From assembly GCA_019694595.1 (NCBI GenBank), contig JAIBBQ010000001.1, positions 121,270 through 185,269 of the forward strand: a DNA stretch of 64,000 nucleotides, written 5' to 3'. This stretch comes from Myxococcaceae bacterium. GTDB taxonomy: Bacteria > Myxococcota > Myxococcia > Myxococcales > Myxococcaceae. A model generated the notes under the pieces. That model was not told the DNA's origin. It searched no databases and saw nothing but the letters and a program-made list of their open reading frames with translations. How positions within the stretch are numbered: the first letter of the stretch is position 1; each line of letters opens with the position of its first letter. Positions 1 to 8,914 of the stretch are shown here, piece after piece. Both the position numbers and the translations under genes were made by a program.

Positions 1-267
1 TGGCACGACGTCGAGATCCCCATCAACCCCGAGCTGCTGCAGACCATCGCCGCCACCACCGGCGGCGAGTACTACCGCGCCACCAACAAGGACTCGCTCA
101 AGGACGGGCTGCAGAAGGTGCTCGATTCCTTCGAGCGCTCGCGGCTGCTCGAAGGCGGCGCGTCGGCCAACTACCGCGAAGACTTCCAGCCCTGGCTCCT
201 GTGGGCCTTCGCGCTGGGCGCGCTCGAGCTGCTCCTGCGCTTCACCGTGCTGCGGGTCTTCCCATGA
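1..267 (+). CDS. BatA-like VWA membrane protein, C-terminal end only
   Basis: Open from the window edge in frame 1, ending at the TGA at 265-267; 88 residues are visible. The part seen has no start and no MIDAS motif, so the identification rests on context: it overlaps a VWA (BatB-like) gene by an ATGA and heads a bat-type gene row. Residues 60-88 form a hydrophobic segment (WLLWAFALGALELLLRF) followed by a short cytoplasmic tail, as expected for the last membrane helix of BatA/BatB proteins. These proteins display a VWA domain on the periplasmic face of the inner membrane. Their exact role is unsettled; aerotolerance or envelope stress has been proposed. Confidence 0.6.
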   Translation, partial: WHDVEIPINPELLQTIAATTGGEYYRATNKDSLKDGLQKVLDSFERSRLLEGGASANYREDFQPWLLWAFALGALELLLRFTVLRVFP

Positions 268-1313
268 GCCCCTGGCACTTCAAGCTCCTGGGGTACGAGC
301 TGGGCTTCGCCGAACCGTGGGCGCTCGCGCTCATCGCCGTCGCCGCGCTCATCGGCCTGCTCGGCTTCGTGCTCGCCCTGAACCGCAGGCGGGCGCTCAC
401 CCGGGCGGTGCCGGCGCGGCTCGAGGCGCTGCTCGCGCCCGGCGTCTCGCTGGGCCTGCCCGCCGCCCGCGCCTCGCTCACCGGCCTGGGCCTGATGCTC
501 TTCGCCTTCGCGCTCGCCCAGCCCCAGTGCGGCAGCGGCACCGAGCTGGTGAAGCGCCGCGGCCTCGACCTGGTGGTGGCCATCGACGCGTCGAAGTCGA
601 TGCGCGCCCGCGACGTCGCCCCGTCGCGGCTCGAGCGCGCCAAGCTCGAGCTCGGCGCCCTGCTCGACCAGCTCAAGGGCGACCGGGTGGCCATCGTGGT
701 CTTCGCCGGCACCGCTTCGGTGCAGTGCCCGCTCACCAGCGACTACGGCGCCGCCCGCCTCTTCCTGCGCGCCATCGACCCCGACGCCATGCCCCAGGGT
801 GGCACCAACATCGGCGCCGCGCTCCTGCTCGCCAAGGAAGTGTTCCAGAACGCCGACCGCGGCTCGAAGGACAAGGTGGTGGTGCTGATCAGCGACGGCG
901 AGGACCTCGGCGGCGAGGTGAAGGAAGGCATCGACGCCATGAACGAGATCGGCGCCCGCGTGCTCGCGGTGGGCATCGGCAGCGAGCTGCCCGAGCCCCT
1001 GCCCATTCTCAACAAGGCGGGCCAGGTCGTCGGCTACCAGAAGGACCCCGACGGCAAGCAGGTGATGAGCAAGCTCGACCGCGCCGGCCTCACCCACATC
1101 GCCGAGGAGACCAAGGGCAAGTTCTTCACCCAGCCGCGCTCGGTCGCCGTCGGCGAGGTGGTGAAGATCATCGACTCGCTGCAGAAGAACGAGCTCGAGA
1201 GCCGCCTGATGGTCCGCTACGTCGAGGAGTTCCAGCCCTTCGCGCTCGCCGGACTCCTCTTCTTCACCCTGGGCGCGGTGCTGCCGTCGTCGTGGTGGCG
1301 GAGGCGCGCATGA
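264..1313 (+). CDS. batB: BatB-like VWA domain membrane protein
   Basis: A 349-residue protein with N-terminal membrane helices (about 17-38 and 72-87), a VWA domain from about residue 102, and a C-terminal helix near 325-342. The metal-ion-dependent adhesion site DxSxS is intact (D108, S110, S112), so the domain should bind a divalent cation and a protein partner. The start at 264 is chosen because its ATG overlaps the upstream TGA (ATGA) and gives the compact BatA/B topology; an earlier in-frame start would overlap the neighbour needlessly. The next gene starts inside its last codons. Translational coupling across the row suggests the Bat proteins are made in fixed ratio as one membrane complex. 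Confidence 0.85.
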   Translation: MSPWHFKLLGYELGFAEPWALALIAVAALIGLLGFVLALNRRRALTRAVPARLEALLAPGVSLGLPAARASLTGLGLMLFAFALAQPQCGSGTELVKRRGLDLVVAIDASKSMRARDVAPSRLERAKLELGALLDQLKGDRVAIVVFAGTASVQCPLTSDYGAARLFLRAIDPDAMPQGGTNIGAALLLAKEVFQNADRGSKDKVVVLISDGEDLGGEVKEGIDAMNEIGARVLAVGIGSELPEPLPILNKAGQVVGYQKDPDGKQVMSKLDRAGLTHIAEETKGKFFTQPRSVAVGEVVKIIDSLQKNELESRLMVRYVEEFQPFALAGLLFFTLGAVLPSSWWRRRA

Positions 1314-2242
1314 AGGGGCTCGCCTTCGGCCTGATGGTGGCGCTCCTCGGCCTCTCGCCGCTGGAGAAGAACCACCCCGAGGTGGAAGCCGGCATGGACG
1401 CGTACGCCGCCGGCGACTTCGAGGCCGCGCTCAGGCACTTCGACGCCGCGCAGGGCGAGCTGTCGGGGAACCCCCAGCTGTCCATCGACCGCGCCGCCGC
1501 GCTCCACAAGCTCGGCCGCCACGAGGAAGCCCTGGAAGCGCTCGCCGCCGCCGAGCAGCGCGACCCCAAGCACGAGCTCCTGGGCCGCATCGCCTACGAC
1601 CGCGGCAACGTGCTCGCCTCGCTCAACCGCCCCGAAGAGGCCATCGCCTCGTACCGGCGCGCGCTGCGGGTCGACCCGCGCGACGAGCAGGCCCGGCACA
1701 ACCTCGAGGTGCTGCTCAAGAAGGTGCCGCCGAAGTCGCAGCACGCGCCCGACGGCGGGACTCCCGACGGGGGCAACCCCGACGGCGGCCGCGACGGAGG
1801 CCGCCCCGATGCCGGACTCGACGGCGGCGGGCCCGACGGAGGGACCGATGGCGGCGCGGGCGACGGCGGGGCGAGCGACGGAGGCGCCGATGGCGGCGCG
1901 AGCGACGGCGGCAGCGGCGGCGTGGGCCAGGGCAAGGGCGGCCACGGCGACGGGGGCGAAGGCGACGCGGGGCGCGGCGACGGCGGCAGCGAGTCGCAGG
2001 GCAAGGGCAAGAGCGACCCGCAGAGCAGCTCCGGCGACGGCGGCAGCGACGGGGGCCAGAGCGACGGCGGCTCCAGCGGCGAGGCCCAGGCGGGCAAGGC
2101 AGAGCGCGTCGACGGCGGCGCCCAGCTGTCGCCCGAGCAGGCGGCGCGGCTGCTCGACTCGCTCAAGAGCAACGAGAAGAACCTGCAGCTCTGGCGGTTC
2201 CAGCAAAAGCGGACGAAGGCACCCGATGGCAAGGATTGGTAG
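1310..2242 (+). CDS. batC: BatC-like TPR protein with Asp-Gly-Gly linker
   Basis: A 310-residue protein: short N-terminal hydrophobic segment, then roughly three TPR units (about residues 22-140; [14 protein letters not shown] is a typical repeat). From about residue 145 to 265 comes a low-complexity stretch dominated by D-G-G with G, S, P and N. The last 40 residues are ordered ([18 protein letters not shown]) and end in KDW, as TPR partners of VWA proteins often do. The start overlaps batB (ATGA). The TPR block probably docks with Bat VWA domains; the linker would be flexible, acidic and exported. Function beyond complex assembly is not known. Confidence 0.75.
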   Translation: MKGLAFGLMVALLGLSPLEKNHPEVEAGMDAYAAGDFEAALRHFDAAQGELSGNPQLSIDRAAALHKLGRHEEALEALAAAEQRDPKHELLGRIAYDRGNVLASLNRPEEAIASYRRALRVDPRDEQARHNLEVLLKKVPPKSQHAPDGGTPDGGNPDGGRDGGRPDAGLDGGGPDGGTDGGAGDGGASDGGADGGASDGGSGGVGQGKGGHGDGGEGDAGRGDGGSESQGKGKSDPQSSSGDGGSDGGQSDGGSSGEAQAGKAERVDGGAQLSPEQAARLLDSLKSNEKNLQLWRFQQKRTKAPDGKDW

Positions 2243-4067
2243 CGCGCTGCTGGTCGCCCTGGTGGCGGCCAGCGCGCAGGCGGAGACCGAGCTGTACCAG
2301 ACGGTGGACCGGACCAAGGTCGGCACCGAGGACACCTTCACGCTCGAGATCGTGGTCACCGACCCGCCGGAAGGCGCCGAGCTCCAGTTCCCCACCTCGA
2401 AGGACTTCGAGGTGCTGAGCCAGTCGCGCTCCACCCAGGCGTCCTTCCAGATCGGCGCCGGCGGGCAGACCACCATCCAGCGCATCAACAAGCACTCGGT
2501 GGTGATGCGCGCCAACCACGCCGGGAAGCTCACCATCCCCGGGGCGCAGCTCAAGGGCGCGGGCAAGACGCTCAAGGCCCAGCCCATCACCCTCGACGTG
2601 GTCGCCGGCCGCCTCGCGCCGCCTCCACCGCCGCGGCGGCAGACGCCACCCGGGTTCCCGAACTTCCCCGGCTTCCCCGGGTTCCCCGACGACGACGACG
2701 GGTTCTTCCCGCCCGGGTTCCGGCCGCAGGAGCCCGACATCCCCCGCAACGACTCGGACATCTTCATCCGCATCTCGCTCGACCGCGACGAGGTCTTCGT
2801 CGGCGAGCAGGCCACGCTGCTGGTGACCGTCTACTCGCGCTTCGACCTGTCCAACATCGACACCGTCACCATGCCCAAGCTCGACGGGTTCTGGAGCGAG
2901 GACCTCGCCACCGCCACCCGGCTCGAGCCCACCACCAAGGAGATCGGCGGCGTGCCGTACCGCGCGTACCTGCTGCGCCAGCGCGCGCTCTTCCCGGTGA
3001 AGTCGGGCACCATCGCCATCGAACCGGTCGAAGCCGACATCACCACCGGCTTCCTCGTCGCCGGCCAGCGCGTGCACCGCAAGAGCAACGCCTTGAGCCT
3101 CAAGGTGAAGCCGCTGCCCGGCGGCGCGGGCAAGACCTCGAACGTCGGCAAGCTGCGCCTGTCCACCGAGGTCTCGCAGACCCACGTCGCGCTGGGCGAG
3201 CCCATCACCCTGCGCCTGGTGCTCGAGGGCCGCGGCAACTTGCGCAACATCGAGCTGCCCAAGCTCAGCCCCCCGCCCGGCCTCAAGGCCTACGAGCCGC
3301 AGATCACCGACGCCTTCACCGTGCTCAAGGGCCAGTTCGGCGGCAAGCGCGTGCTCGAGTACATCCTCCTCGCGCAGCAGACCGGCACCTTCACCCTGCC
3401 CGGACTGTCGCTGGAGTCCTTCGACCCCGAGACCAAGCAGTACACCTCGTCGTCCACCGACCCCATCGAGCTCACGGTGAGCCCCGCGGCGAACGGCGGC
3501 ACCCAGCTGTCGGTGGGCACCGCGCCCAACCCGCTCGACCCCAACGAGAAGAACCAGCTCACCGCCGCCGGCCTCAAGCCGCTGCGCTACGCGGCGAACT
3601 TCACCCCCATGGAACCGCCGCTCTTCTCGCGCGCCTGGTTCCCCCCGGCGGTGGGCGCGCCGTTCGCCCTCGCGGTGCTCTTCGCGCTCGGCGGCCTCAC
3701 CGTGAGCGCGCTGCGCCGGAGCTCGCCCGAGGCCGACCGCGCCCGCCAGGCCAAGGAAGCGCGCGCCCGGCTCAAGGCGGCCCGCGAGCTCGCGCTCGGC
3801 GGCAAGGTCGACGCCTTCTACGGCGAGGTCGAGCGCGCGCTGCTGTCGTTCCTCGAGGCGCGCTGCGGCCAGCCCATGGCCGGCCTCACCCGCGAGGCCC
3901 TGGTCGCCGCGCTCGCCACCCACGGCGCCACCGACGACACCCGCGCCCGCGTGGTGGCGGTGCTCGACCGCTGCGACCTGGGCCGCTTCGCCCCCGGCAT
4001 GGGCGAGAGCGCCGCCAAGAAGCAGACCCTCGACGACGCCGCCGCGGCGATGGAGGCCTTCTCGTGA
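2226..4067 (+). CDS. batD: BatD-like envelope protein
   Basis: A 613-residue protein with a clear N-terminal signal sequence ([19 protein letters not shown]), a long beta-rich periplasmic region, a Pro/Gly/Phe-rich patch at about residues 125-170, and one membrane helix near 475-498 followed by a charged cytoplasmic tail. This is the layout of BatD (oxygen-tolerance) family proteins. The ATG at 2226 overlaps the end of batC by 17 nt and directly precedes the signal sequence, so it is preferred to earlier in-frame codons. It ends inside the start of the next gene (GTGA). It is inferred to form the periplasmic part of the Bat complex. Confidence 0.8.
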   Translation: MARIGSALLVALVAASAQAETELYQTVDRTKVGTEDTFTLEIVVTDPPEGAELQFPTSKDFEVLSQSRSTQASFQIGAGGQTTIQRINKHSVVMRANHAGKLTIPGAQLKGAGKTLKAQPITLDVVAGRLAPPPPPRRQTPPGFPNFPGFPGFPDDDDGFFPPGFRPQEPDIPRNDSDIFIRISLDRDEVFVGEQATLLVTVYSRFDLSNIDTVTMPKLDGFWSEDLATATRLEPTTKEIGGVPYRAYLLRQRALFPVKSGTIAIEPVEADITTGFLVAGQRVHRKSNALSLKVKPLPGGAGKTSNVGKLRLSTEVSQTHVALGEPITLRLVLEGRGNLRNIELPKLSPPPGLKAYEPQITDAFTVLKGQFGGKRVLEYILLAQQTGTFTLPGLSLESFDPETKQYTSSSTDPIELTVSPAANGGTQLSVGTAPNPLDPNEKNQLTAAGLKPLRYAANFTPMEPPLFSRAWFPPAVGAPFALAVLFALGGLTVSALRRSSPEADRARQAKEARARLKAARELALGGKVDAFYGEVERALLSFLEARCGQPMAGLTREALVAALATHGATDDTRARVVAVLDRCDLGRFAPGMGESAAKKQTLDDAAAAMEAFS

Positions 4068-4801
4068 GCCTGTTCCTCGCGCTGCTGCTGTCGCAGTCCG
4101 GCGGCTACTACACGCCGCAGGAAGCCCAGCAGCTCTTCCTCAAGTCGAACGACGCCTTCCACGCCAAGGACTACGCCGCCGCGTGCGACGGCTACCGCAA
4201 GCTGGTGGAGCACGGCGCCGGTGGGCCCGACGTGCTCTACAACCTGGGCACCGCGCACCTCGCCGCGGGCGAGCTGGGCCCCGCGGTGCTGGAGCTCGAG
4301 CGCGCGCGCCGGCTGCAGGCCGCGGAAGACATCGACGCCAACCTCGCCGTCGCCCGCACCAAGGTCATCGACGAGGTCGTCGGCGCCACCGCCCAGGCCC
4401 CCTTCTTCCAGCGGCTCGCGCTCGCCACCCGCGAGCGCACCCTGTCGCTGGGGCTCCTCGCCGCCACCTGGCTGACGCTCGCGTGCACCCTGCTCGCCTG
4501 GCGCCTGCCGTCGCGCCGCGGGGCCTTCGCCGCCGCCGCGCTGGTGCTGCTGCTCGTCTCGGGCGGGCTCGGGCTCGGCGTCTTCGCCCACGCCTGGGTG
4601 GCCCAGGAGCTGGTGGAAGGCGTGGTGCAGCCCGCCACCGCCAAGGTGCTCGACGGCCCGTCGGAAGCGGCCCACGTGTCCTTCGAAGTCCACGCCGGCC
4701 TCAGCGTCAGGGTGGTCGAAGAGTCGGGCAACTTCGTGAAGATCAGGTTAGGCAATGGCCTCGAAGGCTGGACGCAGAAGGAAGGGGTCGCACGCCTGTG
4801 A
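4064..4801 (+). CDS. batE: BatE-like TPR and SH3 domain protein
   Basis: A 245-residue protein starting at a GTG that overlaps the batD stop. It has an N-terminal hydrophobic segment, TPR-like helices (about 20-105), two membrane helices (about 128-148 and 153-178) and a C-terminal bacterial SH3 domain (about 188-244, containing LSVRVVEESGNFVKIRL and GLEGWTQKEGV). TPR plus SH3 after batD is the usual composition of BatE. The SH3 domain lies after two helices and should be periplasmic, where such domains commonly touch peptidoglycan or partner proteins. The stop overlaps the start of the following ABC gene. Confidence 0.75.
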   Translation: MSLFLALLLSQSGGYYTPQEAQQLFLKSNDAFHAKDYAAACDGYRKLVEHGAGGPDVLYNLGTAHLAAGELGPAVLELERARRLQAAEDIDANLAVARTKVIDEVVGATAQAPFFQRLALATRERTLSLGLLAATWLTLACTLLAWRLPSRRGAFAAAALVLLLVSGGLGLGVFAHAWVAQELVEGVVQPATAKVLDGPSEAAHVSFEVHAGLSVRVVEESGNFVKIRLGNGLEGWTQKEGVARL

Positions 4802-5490
4802 TCGAGGTCCACGACGCCACCAAGGTCTACCGCCGCGGGCGGACCGAGGTCCGCGCACTCGGGCTCGCCCGGCTCAGCGTGCCCAAGGGCCAGTTCCTCT
4901 CGGTGATGGGCGCGTCAGGCAGCGGCAAGTCCACCCTGCTCAACCTCCTCGGCGCGCTCGACGTGCCGACCAGCGGCTCCATCACCATCGAAGGCAAGGA
5001 GCTCGCCAGGCTGAGCGACGACGAGCTGTCGCGCTTCCGCCGCGAGCGCCTGGGCTACATCTTCCAGTTCTTCAACCTGCTGCCGACCCTGAGCGCGGAA
5101 GAGAACGTGGTGCTCCCCATGCTGCTCGCCGGGAAGAGCCGCGGCGAGGTGCTGCCCAAGGCGCACGCGCTGCTCGAGCGCGTCGGCCTCAAGGGCCGCC
5201 ACCACCACCGCCCCGACGAGCTGTCGGGCGGCGAGATGCAGCGGGTCGCGATCGCCCGCGCGCTCCTCGGCGAACCGGCGCTCCTGCTCGCCGACGAGCC
5301 CACCGGCAACCTCGATTCCAAGACGGGCGCCGAGGTGCTGAAGCTCATCCGCGAGGCCACCCGCGAGCGCAACCTCACCGTGGTGATGGTCACCCACGAC
5401 CCCAAGGCGGCCGAGGTGGGCGATCGCCTGGTGCGGCTCGCCGACGGCGCCATCGTCGGTGACGAGCGCCTCACGAGCGCGGCGGCCTGA
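4798..5490 (+). CDS. ABC transporter ATP-binding protein (LolD/YbbA type)
   Basis: A 230-residue ATPase starting at a GTG that overlaps the batE stop by four bases. Walker A is GASGSGKST (near residue 40), the signature is LSGGEMQRVAIARALLG, and Walker B is LLLADEPTGNLDS followed by the switch His (VTHD). The length and the TGNLDS sequence place it with the MacB/LolD/YbbA/FtsE ATPases, which drive FtsX-type permeases as mechanotransmitters rather than moving substrate through a pore. The permease follows after 5 bases. The overlap with the bat genes suggests joint expression. Confidence 0.9.
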   Translation: MIEVHDATKVYRRGRTEVRALGLARLSVPKGQFLSVMGASGSGKSTLLNLLGALDVPTSGSITIEGKELARLSDDELSRFRRERLGYIFQFFNLLPTLSAEENVVLPMLLAGKSRGEVLPKAHALLERVGLKGRHHHRPDELSGGEMQRVAIARALLGEPALLLADEPTGNLDSKTGAEVLKLIREATRERNLTVVMVTHDPKAAEVGDRLVRLADGAIVGDERLTSAAA

Positions 5491-5495
5491 AGGGC

Positions 5496-8060
5496 ATGCT
5501 CGCGCTCCTGCGCTTCGTGTCGCTGCGGCACCTGTGGCGCTCGCCGCTGCGCTCGCTGCTCACCGTCTTCGGCGTGGCCGTCGGCGTGGCCACCATGGTG
5601 GGCATCGCCAGCATCAACAGCTCGGTGATGAGCGCCTTCCGCTCGACCATCGACACCGTCGCCGGCAAGGCCGACCTCACCGTCGCCGGCAGCCAGGCCG
5701 GCTTCGACGACGGCCTGCTCGAGCAGGTGAAGGCGCTGCCCGGCATCGAGCACGCCGCGGGGAGCCTGAGCTTCATCGCCCCGGTGCTGGGCTCGCCGGG
5801 CGAGAAGCTCTACGTGCTGGGCGTCGACCTGCTCGACGACGGGTTCTTCCGCACCTACGAGTCGAGCGACCGCAACATCGGCGCGCTCGCCGACGACCTC
5901 GAGTTCCTCAACTCCACCGACCGCATCCTGGTGAGCGAGCGCTTCGCCAAGGAGCACGGCCTCAAGACCGGCGACAGCTTCTCGCTGCAGACCCCCAACG
6001 GCGCCCAGCCGTTCGTCATTCACGGCCTGCTGCGCGAGACCGGCCCCATCAAGGCCTTCGGCGGCTCGATGGGCGTGATGTACGTGGGGTCCGCCCAGGA
6101 AGCCTTCGGCCGCTCGCGCCTGCTCGACCGCATCGACGTCAAGGTGAAGGCCGGCGTCGACTTCGACCAGGTGCGCGGCAGCCTGCGCGACCTCGTCGGG
6201 CCCACGATGGAAGTCGAGCGCCCCGACCGCCGCGGTCAGAGCGTCGAGAAGATGGTGCGCAGCTTCCAGCTCGGCCTGAACCTGGGCTCGGGTGTGGCGC
6301 TCCTGGTGGGCGTCTTCCTCGTCTACAACACGGTGAGCATTGGCGTGGTGCAGCGCCGCCGGGAAATCGGCATCCTGCGCGCGCTCGGCGCCACCAAGCG
6401 CCGCATCCGCGCCCTCTTCACGCTCGAGGCCAGCGTCTTCGGCGCCATGGGCACCGCGGTCGGCATTCCGCTGGGGCTCCTGGTCGGCCGCGCCGCCATC
6501 TCCTGGGTGTCGGGCACCATCTCCAGCCTCTACATCTCGGTGAACGCGCGCGAGGTGCACGTCGGGGCGACCGAGGCGCTCCTCGGCGCGGCGCTGGGCA
6601 TCGGCGGCAGCGTCTTCGCCGCGCTGCGGCCCGCCATCGTCGCCAGCGGCGTGCCTCCGGTCGAGGCGCTGCGCCGCAACGTGGCGAGCGGCGGCGACGT
6701 CGCCGAGCTGCGCTCCTGGCCCACCGCGCTCGGGCTGTTGCTCCTGGTGCTCACCGTGCCGGCGAGCTGGATCCCCGCGCCCACCGAGAACATGCCGGTC
6801 GGCGGCTACCTGGCGATGTTCTTCACCATGATGGGCATCACCATGCTGTCGCCGCTGCTCCTGCGCGCGCTGCAGTCGGTCTTCCAGGGCCCGGGCGAGC
6901 TCATCCTCGGCGTGCCGGGGCGCCTCGCCGCCCACAACTTCTCCCGCACCCCGGTGCGCACCGCGGTGCCGGTGTCCGCGCTGTCCATCGGCGTGGCGAT
7001 GACCATCTGCATCGCGGGCTTCGTGGGCAGCTTCCAGAAGAGCTCCGAGCAGTGGATCGACCAGGCGGTCCCGGCCGACCTCTTCGTCACCTCGGCGGCC
7101 AAGACCTCGGGCGTGATGAACACCCCCATGTCGGTCGACCTCGCGCCCGAGCTGGCCAAGCTCCCGGGGGTGGAGATGGTCGACCGCCTGCGCATCTTTC
7201 CCCACGACGTGCTCGGGCTGCGCATCTTCGTGGTCTCGCTGTCCGCCGACATCTACGAGAAGCGCGGCAAGCCCGAGGTCATCGACGGCCACCTGCCGAA
7301 CGCCGAAGAGCGCGCCGCCGGGTGGGTGATGGTGTCCGAGAACTTCGCCCGCCGCCGCAAGCTGCACGCTGGCGACAGCTTCCCCATCACCACCCCGACC
7401 GGAGAGCGCACCTACCGGGTCTGCGGCGTCATCGTCGACTACACCTCGGACCAGGGCTCGGTCTTCCTCGACCGGTCGATCTTCCTCGAGCAGTTCAAGG
7501 ACACCCGCACCGACACCTTCGAGCTGTACCTGAACGACATGAGCAAGCTCGACGAGGTGCGCCGCACCATCACCGAGCGCTACGGCAAGCAGTACGACCT
7601 CTACGTGCTGTCGAACGCCGAGCTGCGCAAGGAAGCGAAGGACCTGGTCGGCAACGCCTTCAGCGTCACCTACGCCATGGAAGCGGTGGCGGTGGTCCTC
7701 GCGCTCCTGGGCGTCATCAACACCCTGCTCGCCGCGGTGCTCGACCGCACCCGGGAGATCGGGCTCCTGCGCGCGGTCGGCGCCGATCGCCGGCACGTGC
7801 TCAAGCTGTTCACCGGCGAGGCGGCGTTCATCGGCCTCACCGGCGGCGCCATCGGCCTCGCCATGGGCTGGGTGCTCGGGTGGCTGGTGACGGTGGTGGT
7901 GGGTGTCGAGGCCACCGGCTGGCTCTTCAAGTACGTCTACCCGTGGGACATCGCGCTGCAGATGATGGCGGCGTCGTCGATCTGCGCGGTGCTCGCCGGC
8001 CTCTATCCGGCGCGCCGCGCGGCCCGCCTCGACGTGGTCGAAGCGCTCGCCTACGAGTGA
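5496..8060 (+). CDS. FtsX-type ABC transporter permease, two-domain (YbbP-like)
   Basis: An 854-residue membrane protein with a first helix near residues 19-42, a large extracytoplasmic (MacB-core-like) domain, an FtsX-type three-helix block at about 268-400, further helices near 410-465, a second extracytoplasmic domain, and a final FtsX block at about 725-850. Both FtsX blocks keep the family's REIGILRALGA-type segment (RREIGILRALGAT and TREIGLLRAVGAD). Two FtsX blocks in one chain fit the YbbP-like half of YbbAP systems, so a homodimer or monomer could pair with the upstream ATPase. The substrate is unknown; lipid or lipoprotein extraction is the common family theme. Confidence 0.88.
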   Translation: MLALLRFVSLRHLWRSPLRSLLTVFGVAVGVATMVGIASINSSVMSAFRSTIDTVAGKADLTVAGSQAGFDDGLLEQVKALPGIEHAAGSLSFIAPVLGSPGEKLYVLGVDLLDDGFFRTYESSDRNIGALADDLEFLNSTDRILVSERFAKEHGLKTGDSFSLQTPNGAQPFVIHGLLRETGPIKAFGGSMGVMYVGSAQEAFGRSRLLDRIDVKVKAGVDFDQVRGSLRDLVGPTMEVERPDRRGQSVEKMVRSFQLGLNLGSGVALLVGVFLVYNTVSIGVVQRRREIGILRALGATKRRIRALFTLEASVFGAMGTAVGIPLGLLVGRAAISWVSGTISSLYISVNAREVHVGATEALLGAALGIGGSVFAALRPAIVASGVPPVEALRRNVASGGDVAELRSWPTALGLLLLVLTVPASWIPAPTENMPVGGYLAMFFTMMGITMLSPLLLRALQSVFQGPGELILGVPGRLAAHNFSRTPVRTAVPVSALSIGVAMTICIAGFVGSFQKSSEQWIDQAVPADLFVTSAAKTSGVMNTPMSVDLAPELAKLPGVEMVDRLRIFPHDVLGLRIFVVSLSADIYEKRGKPEVIDGHLPNAEERAAGWVMVSENFARRRKLHAGDSFPITTPTGERTYRVCGVIVDYTSDQGSVFLDRSIFLEQFKDTRTDTFELYLNDMSKLDEVRRTITERYGKQYDLYVLSNAELRKEAKDLVGNAFSVTYAMEAVAVVLALLGVINTLLAAVLDRTREIGLLRAVGADRRHVLKLFTGEAAFIGLTGGAIGLAMGWVLGWLVTVVVGVEATGWLFKYVYPWDIALQMMAASSICAVLAGLYPARRAARLDVVEALAYE

Positions 8061-8064
8061 CGCC

Positions 8065-8070
8065 TATACT
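8065..8070 (+). promoter_or_regulatory. Candidate -10 element, leaderless start
   Basis: TATACT matches the vegetative -10 consensus at five of six positions and sits only seven bases before the ATG of the response regulator gene. No Shine-Dalgarno sequence is visible. If used, the transcript would begin at or next to the start codon. No convincing -35 is seen. Confidence 0.35.
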
Positions 8071-8077
8071 GGCGCCC

Positions 8078-8461
8078 ATGCCGGGGGCGTTCCGCATCCT
8101 GCTGATCGAGGACGAGCCCGTCATTCGCGAGCTCGTGCGCAGCATGCTGAGCGACGACCAGGTCACGGTGGAGACCGCGGCCACCGGCACCGAAGGCCTC
8201 AAGCTCGCCCGCACCCAGTCGTGGGACCTGATCCTGCTCGACGTGGTGCTGCCCCAGCTCGACGGCATCAGCATCTGCCGCCTGCTCAAGGCCGACGCGT
8301 CGACCAAGGCCATTCCACTGCACATGCTCACCGCGAAGGCCCGCAAGGCCGACGTCGACGTGGCGCTGAAGGCCGGTGCCGACGGCTACATCCACAAGCC
8401 GTTTCGCGGCTCGGAGCTGATGGAGCTGGTGCAGCGCCTGCGCGCCGCGCCCCGCCCCTAG
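8078..8461 (+). CDS. Single-domain response regulator
   Basis: A 127-residue stand-alone receiver domain. The acidic pocket is E11-D12, the phospho-acceptor is D55 (LLDVVLP), the switch threonine is T85 and the conserved lysine is K107 (HKPF), so it should be phosphorylated normally. There is no output domain, as in CheY-like or phosphorelay intermediates. No histidine kinase lies nearby, so the partner is encoded elsewhere. It starts 17 bases after the permease gene, but its own -10-like TATACT argues for separate initiation. The last base is 7 bases from the end of the convergent PilZ gene. Confidence 0.9.
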   Translation: MPGAFRILLIEDEPVIRELVRSMLSDDQVTVETAATGTEGLKLARTQSWDLILLDVVLPQLDGISICRLLKADASTKAIPLHMLTAKARKADVDVALKAGADGYIHKPFRGSELMELVQRLRAAPRP

Positions 8462-8468
8462 CAACGAC

Positions 8469-8792
8469 TCACGGCAACCGCGGGTGGAGAAACCGCGCCA
8501 GCGCGAGCAGGTCGTCCCAGTCGAGCTGGTCGAATTCCACCGCCGTCTCTTCCTGGCTCACCCGCTTCACCTTGGCGCCGGTGGTGACCACCTTGTCCTC
8601 GGGCAGGGAAATCGACACCGTGACCCGCGAGTCGATGCCCACGAAGTTGCCCAGGAGCTTGAGCCCCGCCATCGACAGGTCGCTCGCCTTGGTCAGCATC
8701 TGACGCCCGTTCGCCTTGAGGCGCACCGAGAAGTCGGCCTCCACGCGGGGGTGGAAGCGGGTGATCAACGGCTCTCCGGTCAGCGTCATCAT
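8469..8792 (-). CDS. PilZ domain protein
   Basis: A 107-residue single PilZ domain. Both cyclic-di-GMP-binding motifs are present: RxxxR (R12 to R16, RFHPR) and DxSxxG (D38 to G43, DLSMAG), so binding of c-di-GMP is expected. It stands alone, convergent with the response regulator and divergent from the patatin gene 122 bases away. Such stand-alone PilZ proteins act as diffusible effectors on motility, polysaccharide or secretion machines. The partner cannot be named from sequence. A second ATG directly after the first (codons 1 and 2) leaves the exact start open by one residue. Confidence 0.88.
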   Translation of the reverse strand: MMTLTGEPLITRFHPRVEADFSVRLKANGRQMLTKASDLSMAGLKLLGNFVGIDSRVTVSISLPEDKVVTTGAKVKRVSQEETAVEFDQLDWDDLLALARFLHPRLP

Positions 8793-8914
8793 CGAAGGCT
8801 CCTCGCGAAAGACGCCTGCTGCACCACGCGACAGGCAGGGATCAGTGTGGATCGCGATGGAGCGCCCGCAACTTTTCGGTTCCCTTGGCGGCGCGAATGG
8901 GGTTGTTGAACCCC

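Noticed and set aside
1809..2235. Long open frames on both strands through the BatC linker
   Set aside because: They are shadows of the GC-rich DGG-encoding repeats, with R/A/S-rich translations and no family pattern.
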